A DNA stretch of 64,000 nucleotides from Strix aluco (taxonomy: Eukaryota; Chordata; Aves; Strigiformes; Strigidae). The stretch is taken from contig NW_027436640.1 of the NCBI RefSeq assembly GCF_031877795.1, forward strand, positions 248,001 to 312,000, given 5' to 3'. Below, piece by piece: positions 58,381-64,000 of the stretch. Every line of letters begins with the position of its first letter. Positions within the stretch are counted from its first letter, which is position 1. The notes under the pieces are model-generated. The model was given only the letters and a program-made list of their open reading frames with translations, was not told where the DNA came from and did not search any database. Made by a program: the position numbers and the translations under genes.

Positions 58381-61300
58381 TCCAGGACTCACCCAAGACT
58401 CCTCTCAGGCATGTCCTGGAGTACTTTGACCCCAGCTTTAAGGCAGGCCTAATCCTGGGTTGCAACCCCAGACTCCTCCAAGGAAGATACCCAGGATTTT
58501 TTTTCTCCTGTAAAGCAAGAGTTTTGCTCCAGAACCCACCCAAGACTCCTCTCAGGCATGTCCTGCAGTGCTTTGACCCCAGCTTTAAGGCAGGCCTAAT
58601 CCTGGGTTGCAACCCCAGACTCCTCCAAGGAAGATACCCAGGATTTTTTTTCTCCTGTAAAGCAAGAGGTTTGCTCCAGAACCCACCCAAGACTCCTCTC
58701 AGGCATGTCCTGCAGTGCTTTGACCCCAGCTTTAAGGCAGGCCTAATCCTGGGTTGCAACCCCAGACTCCTCCAAGGAAGATACCCAGGATTTTTTTTCT
58801 CCTGTAAAGCAAGAGGTTTGCTCCAGAACCCACCCAAGACTCCTCTCAGGCATGTCCTGCAGTGCTTTGACCCCAGCTTTAAGGCAGGCCTAATCCTGGG
58901 TTGCAACCCCAGACTCCTCCAAGGAAGATACCCAGGATTTTTTTTCTCCTGTAAAGCAAGAGGTTTGCTCCAGAACCCACCCAAGACTCCTCTCAGGCAT
59001 GTCCTGCAGTGCTTTGACCCCAGCTTTAAGGCAGGCCTAATCCTGGGTTGCAACCCCAGACTCCTCCAAGGAAGATGCCCAGGATTTTTTTTCTCCTGTA
59101 AAGCAAGAGTTTTGCTCCAGAACCCACCCAAGACTCCTCTCAGGCATGTCCTGCAGTGCTTTGACCCCAGCTTTAAGGCAGGCCTAATCCTGGGTTGCAA
59201 CCCCAGACTCCTCCAAGGAAGATACCCAGGATTTTTTTTCTCCTGTAAAGCAAGAGTTTTGCTCCAGAACCCACCCAAGACTCCTCTCAGGCATGTCCTG
59301 CAGTGCTTTGACCCCAGCTTTAAGGCAGGCCTAATCCTGGGTTGCAACCCCAGACTCCTCCAAGGACGATGCCCAGGATTTTTTTTCTCCTGTAAAGCAA
59401 GAGTTTTGCTCCAGAACCCACCCAAGACTCGTCTCAGGCATGTCCTGCAGTGCTTTGACCCCAGCTTTAAGGCAGGCCTAATCCTGGGTTGCAACCCCAG
59501 ACTCCTCCAAGGAAGATGCCCAGGATTTTTTTTCTCCTGTAAAGCAAGAGGTTTGCTCCAGAACCCACCCAAGACTCCTCTCAGGCATGTCCTGCAGTGC
59601 TTTGACCCCAGCTTTAAGGCAGGCCTAATCCTGGGTTGCAACCCCAGACTCCTCCAAGGAAGATACCCAGGATTTTTTTTCTCCTGTAAAGCAAGAGTTT
59701 TGCTCCAGAACCCACCCAAGACTCCTCTCAGGCATGTCCTGCAGTGCTTTGACCCCAGCTTTAAGGCAGGCCTAATCCTGGGTTGCAACCCCAGACTCCT
59801 CCAAGGAAGATACCCAGGATTTTTTTTCTCCTGTAAAGCAAGAGTTTTGCTCCAGAATCCACCCAAGACTCCTCTCAGGCATGTCCTGCAGTGCTTTGAC
59901 CCCAGCTTCAAGGCAGGCCTAATCCTGGGTTGCAACCCCAGACTCCTCCAAGGAAGATACCCAGGATTTTTTTTCTCCTGTAAAGCAAGAGTTTTGCTCC
60001 AGAACCCACCCAAGACTCCTCTCAGGCATGTCCTGCAGTGCTTTGACCCCAGCTTTAAGGCAGGCCTAATCCTGGGTTGCAACCCCAGACTCCTCCAAGG
60101 AAGATACCCAGGATTTTTTTTCTCCTGTAAAGCAAGAGGTTTGCTCCAGAACCCACCCAAGACTCCTCTCAGGCATGTCCTGCAGTGCTTTGACCCCAGC
60201 TTTAAGGCAGGCCTAATCCTGGGTTGCAACCCCAGACTCCTCCAAGGAAGATACCCAGGATTTTTTTTCTCCTGTAAAGCAAGAGGTTTGCTCCAGAACC
60301 CACCCAAGACTCCTCTCAGGCATGTCCTGCAGTGCTTTGACCCCAGCTTTAAGGCAGGCCTAATCCTGGGTTGCAACCCCAGACTCCTCCAAGGAAGATG
60401 CCCAGGATTTTTTTTCTCCTGTAAAGCAAGAGTTTTGCTCCAGAACCCACCCAAGACTCCTCTCAGGCATGTCCTGCAGTGCTTTGACCCCAGCTCTAAG
60501 GCAGGCCTAATCCTGGGTTGCAACCCCAGACTCCTCCAAGGAAGATACCCAGGATTTTTTTTCTCCTATAAAGCAAGAGGTTTGCTCCAGAACCCACCCA
60601 AGACTCCTCTCAGGCATGTCCTGCAGTGCTTTGACCCCAGCTTTAAGGCAGGCCTAATCCTGGGTTGCAACCCCAGACTCCTCCAAGGACGATGCCCAGG
60701 ATTTTTTTTCTCCTGTAAAGCAAGAGTTTTGCTCCAGAACCCACCCAAGACTCGTCTCAGGCATGTCCTGCAGTGCTTTGACCCCAGCTTTAAGGCAGGC
60801 CTAATCCTGGGTTGCAACCCCAGACTCCTCCAAGGAAGATGCCCAGGATTTTTTTTCTCCTGTAAAGCAAGAGGTTTGCTCCAGAACCCACCCAAGACTC
60901 CTCTCAGGCATGTCCTGCAGTGCTTTGACCCCAGCTTTAAGGCAGGCCTAATCCTGGGTTGCAACCCCAGACTCCTCCAAGGAAGATACCCAGGATTTTT
61001 TTTCTCCTGTAAAGCAAGAGTTTTGCTCCAGAACCCACCCAAGACTCCTCTCAGGCATGTCCTGCAGTGCTTTGACCCCAGCTTTAAGGCAGGCCTAATC
61101 CTGGGTTGCAACCCCAGACTCCTCCAAGGAAGATACCCAGGATTTTTTTTCTCCTGTAAAGCAAGAGGTTTGCTCCAGAACCCACCCAAGACTCCTCTCA
61201 GGCATGTCCTGCAGTGCTTTGACCCCAGCTTTAAGGCAGGCCTAATCCTGGGTTGCAACCCCAGACTCCTCCAAGGAAGATACCCAGGATTTTTTTTCTC

Positions 61301-64000
61301 CTGTAAAGCAAGAGTTTTGCTCCAGAACCCACCCAAGACTCCTCTCAGGCATGTCCTGCAGTGCTTTGACCCCAGCTTTAAGGCAGGCCTAATCCTGGGT
61401 TGCAACCCCAGACTCCTCCAAGGAAGATACCCAGGATTTTTTTTCTCCTGTAAAGCAAGAGGTTTGCTCCAGAACCCACCCAAGACTCCTCTCAGGCATG
61501 TCCTGCAGTGCTTTGACCCCAGCTTTAAGGCAGGCCTAATCCTGGGTTGCAACCCCAGACTCCTCCAAGGAAGATACCCAGGATTTTTTTTCTCCTGTAA
61601 AGCAAGAGGTTTGCTCCAGAACCCACCCAAGACTCCTCTCAGGCATGTCCTGCAGTGCTTTGACCCCAGCTTTAAGGCAGGCCTAATCCTGGGTTGCAAC
61701 CCCAGACTCCTCCAAGGAAGATACCCAGGATTTTTTTTCTCCTGTAAAGCAAGAGGTTTGCTCCAGAACCCACCCAAGACTCCTCTCAGGCATGTCCTGC
61801 AGTGCTTTGACCCCAGCTTTAAGGCAGGCCTAATCCTGGGTTGCAACCCCAGACTCCTCCAAGGACGATGCCCAGGATTTTTTTTCTCCTGTAAAGCAAG
61901 AGTTTTGCTCCAGAACCCACCCAAGACTCGTCTCAGGCATGTCCTGCAGTGCTTTGACCCCAGCTTTAAGGCAGGCCTAATCCTGGGTTGCAACCCCAGA
62001 CTCCTCCAAGGAAGATACCCAGGATTTTTTTTCTCCTGTAAAGCAAGAGTTTTGCTCCAGAACCCACCCAAGACTCCTCTCAGGCATGTCCTGCAGTGCT
62101 TTGACCCCAGCTTTAAGGCAGGCCTAATCCTGGGTTGCAACCCCAGACTCCTCCAAGGAAGATACCCAGGATTTTTTTTCTCCTGTAAAGCAAGAGGTTT
62201 GCTCCAGAACCCACCCAAGACTCCTCTCAGGCATGTCCTGCAGTGCTTTGACCCCAGCTTTAAGGCAGGCCTAATCCTGGGTTGCAACCCCAGACTCCTC
62301 CAAGGAAGATGCCCAGGATTTTTTTTCTCCTGTAAAGCAAGAGTTTTGCTCCAGAACCCACCCAAGACTCCTCTCAGGCATGTCCTGCAGTGCTTTGACC
62401 CCAGCTTTAAGGCAGGCCTAATCCTGGGTTGCAACCCCAGACTCCTCCAAGGAAGATACCCAGGATTTTTTTTCTCCTGTAAAGCAAGAGGTTTGCTCCA
62501 GAACCCACCCAAGACTCCTCTCAGGCATGTCCTGCAGTGCTTTGACCCCAGCTTTAAGGCAGGCCTAATCCTGGGTTGCAACCCCAGACTCCTCCAAGGA
62601 AGATACCCAGGATTTTTTTTCTCCTGTAAAGCAAGAGTTTTGCTCCAGAACCCACCCAAGACTCCTCTCAGGCATGTCCTGCAGTGCTTTGACCCCAGCT
62701 TTAAGGCAGGCCTAATCCTGGGTTGCAACCCCAGACTCCTCCAAGGACGATGCCCAGGATTTTTTTTCTCCTGTAAAGCAAGAGTTTTGCTCCAGAACCC
62801 ACCCAAGACTCGTCTCAGGCATGTCCTGCAGTGCTTTGACCCCAGCTTTAAGGCAGGCCTAATCCTGGGTTGCAACCCCAGACTCCTCCAAGGAAGATGC
62901 CCAGGATTTTTTTTCTCCTGTAAAGCAAGAGGTTTGCTCCAGAACCCACCCAAGACTCCTCTCAGGCATGTCCTGCAGTGCTTTGACCCCAGCTTTAAGG
63001 CAGGCCTAATCCTGGGTTGCAACCCCAGACTCCTCCAAGGAAGATACCCAGGATTTTTTTTCTCCTGTAAAGCAAGAGTTTTGCTCCAGAACCCACCCAA
63101 GACTCCTCTCAGGCATGTCCTGCAGTGCTTTGACCCCAGCTTTAAGGCAGGCCTAATCCTGGGTTGCAACCCCAGACTCCTCCAAGGAAGATACCCAGGA
63201 TTTTTTTTCTCCTGTAAAGCAAGAGTTTTGCTCCAGAATCCACCCAAGACTCCTCTCAGGCATGTCCTGCAGTGCTTTGACCCCAGCTTCAAGGCAGGCC
63301 TAATCCTGGGTTGCAACCCCAGACTCCTCCAAGGAAGATACCCAGGATTTTTTTTCTCCTGTAAAGCAAGAGTTTTGCTCCAGAACCCACCCAAGACTCC
63401 TCTCAGGCATGTCCTGCAGTGCTTTGACCCCAGCTTTAAGGCAGGCCTAATCCTGGGTTGCAACCCCAGACTCCTCCAAGGAAGATACCCAGGATTTTTT
63501 TTCTCCTGTAAAGCAAGAGGTTTGCTCCAGAACCCACCCAAGACTCCTCTCAGGCATGTCCTGCAGTGCTTTGACCCCAGCTTTAAGGCAGGCCTAATCC
63601 TGGGTTGCAACCCCAGACTCCTCCAAGGAAGATACCCAGGATTTTTTTTCTCCTGTAAAGCAAGAGGTTTGCTCCAGAACCCACCCAAGACTCCTCTCAG
63701 GCATGTCCTGCAGTGCTTTGACCCCAGCTTTAAGGCAGGCCTAATCCTGGGTTGCAACCCCAGACTCCTCCAAGGAAGATGCCCAGGATTTTTTTTCTCC
63801 TGTAAAGCAAGAGGTTTGCTCCAGAACCCACCCAAGACTCCTCTCAGGCATGTCCTGCAGTGCTTTGACCCCAGCTCTAAGGCAGGCCTAATCCTGGGTT
63901 GCAACCCCAGACTCCTCCAAGGAAGATACCCAGGATTTTTTTTCTCCTATAAAGCAAGAGGTTTGCTCCAGAACCCACCCAAGACTCCTCTCAGGCATGT
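58381..64000. repeat. Satellite B, second block, with a 3,381-bp internal duplication
   Basis: About 38 more 147-bp monomers running off the right edge. The variant pair caaggacgatg ... gactcgtctc occurs at about 59,364, 60,68x, 61,86x and 62,745. The rarer variants agctctaagg (60,494 and 63,875) and cctataaagc recur at 3,381 bp, exactly 23 monomers, so roughly 59,220-60,600 is copied at 62,600-63,980. Confidence 0.97.

Noticed and set aside
58292-63904. Open frames of 743 and 1,112 codons on the minus strand in satellite B
   Set aside because: A 147-bp unit without stops stays open indefinitely, and the plus strand is equally open. The peptide matches no family.

Overview
The window looks like avian nuclear DNA. 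It contains several CR1-type LINE fragments in both orientations, short introns with canonical GT-AG ends, and a multi-exon vertebrate gene. I see no bacterial, plasmid or phage gene structure. The species cannot be named from the sequence alone.

Layout. (1) 1-24,290 is one tandem satellite (satellite A) of about 145 monomers. Monomers fall into two main length classes, about 161 and 174 bp, which differ by a 13-bp segment; a minor class is 1 bp shorter. Several-kilobase blocks are repeated within the array. (2) 24,291-33,549 is a mosaic between the satellite and the gene: a CR1 fragment abutting the satellite, an AT-rich tandem repeat of about 247 bp, a GC-rich three-copy repeat, a minus-strand promoter-like element (tandem CRE motifs plus TATAAAA), a poly-C tract inside a 63-bp duplication, and two more CR1 fragments. 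(3) 33,550-53,133 (minus strand) holds 22 recognisable exons of the C-terminal part of HYDIN, the giant ASH/MSP-domain protein of the central-pair apparatus of motile cilia. (4) 53,417-64,000 is a second, unrelated satellite (satellite B). Its monomer is 147 bp, with about 70 copies, 148-bp variants, a diverged island at 58,050-58,380, and a block duplicated at a distance of exactly 23 monomers (3,381 bp).

The HYDIN copy appears to be a decayed duplicate. It has an in-frame TAG in exon 7 and a splice donor changed from GT to AT after exon 5. About 100 residues of coding sequence that family knowledge places between exons 9 and 10 are absent. Exons 12, 17, 18 and 22 carry frameshifts, and exon 14 has incompatible splice phases. 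Everything upstream of exon 1 is replaced by satellite B. Most exons still read cleanly with matching phases, so inactivation looks recent relative to the duplication. Some single-base indels, notably one in a C homopolymer, could instead be assembly errors. An LTR-like element lies in the intron before exon 14, and a second LTR-like element is nested in a CR1 in the intron between exons 6 and 7.

The long open frames in the two satellites are by-products of repeat structure (147 and 174 are divisible by 3) and are not annotated as genes. I find no new gene system. The notable content is a HYDIN pseudogene island between two higher-order-structured satellites, and the compact CRE/TATA element at about 29.9 kb. 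Exon boundaries were read by eye and are good to about 1-2 bases.
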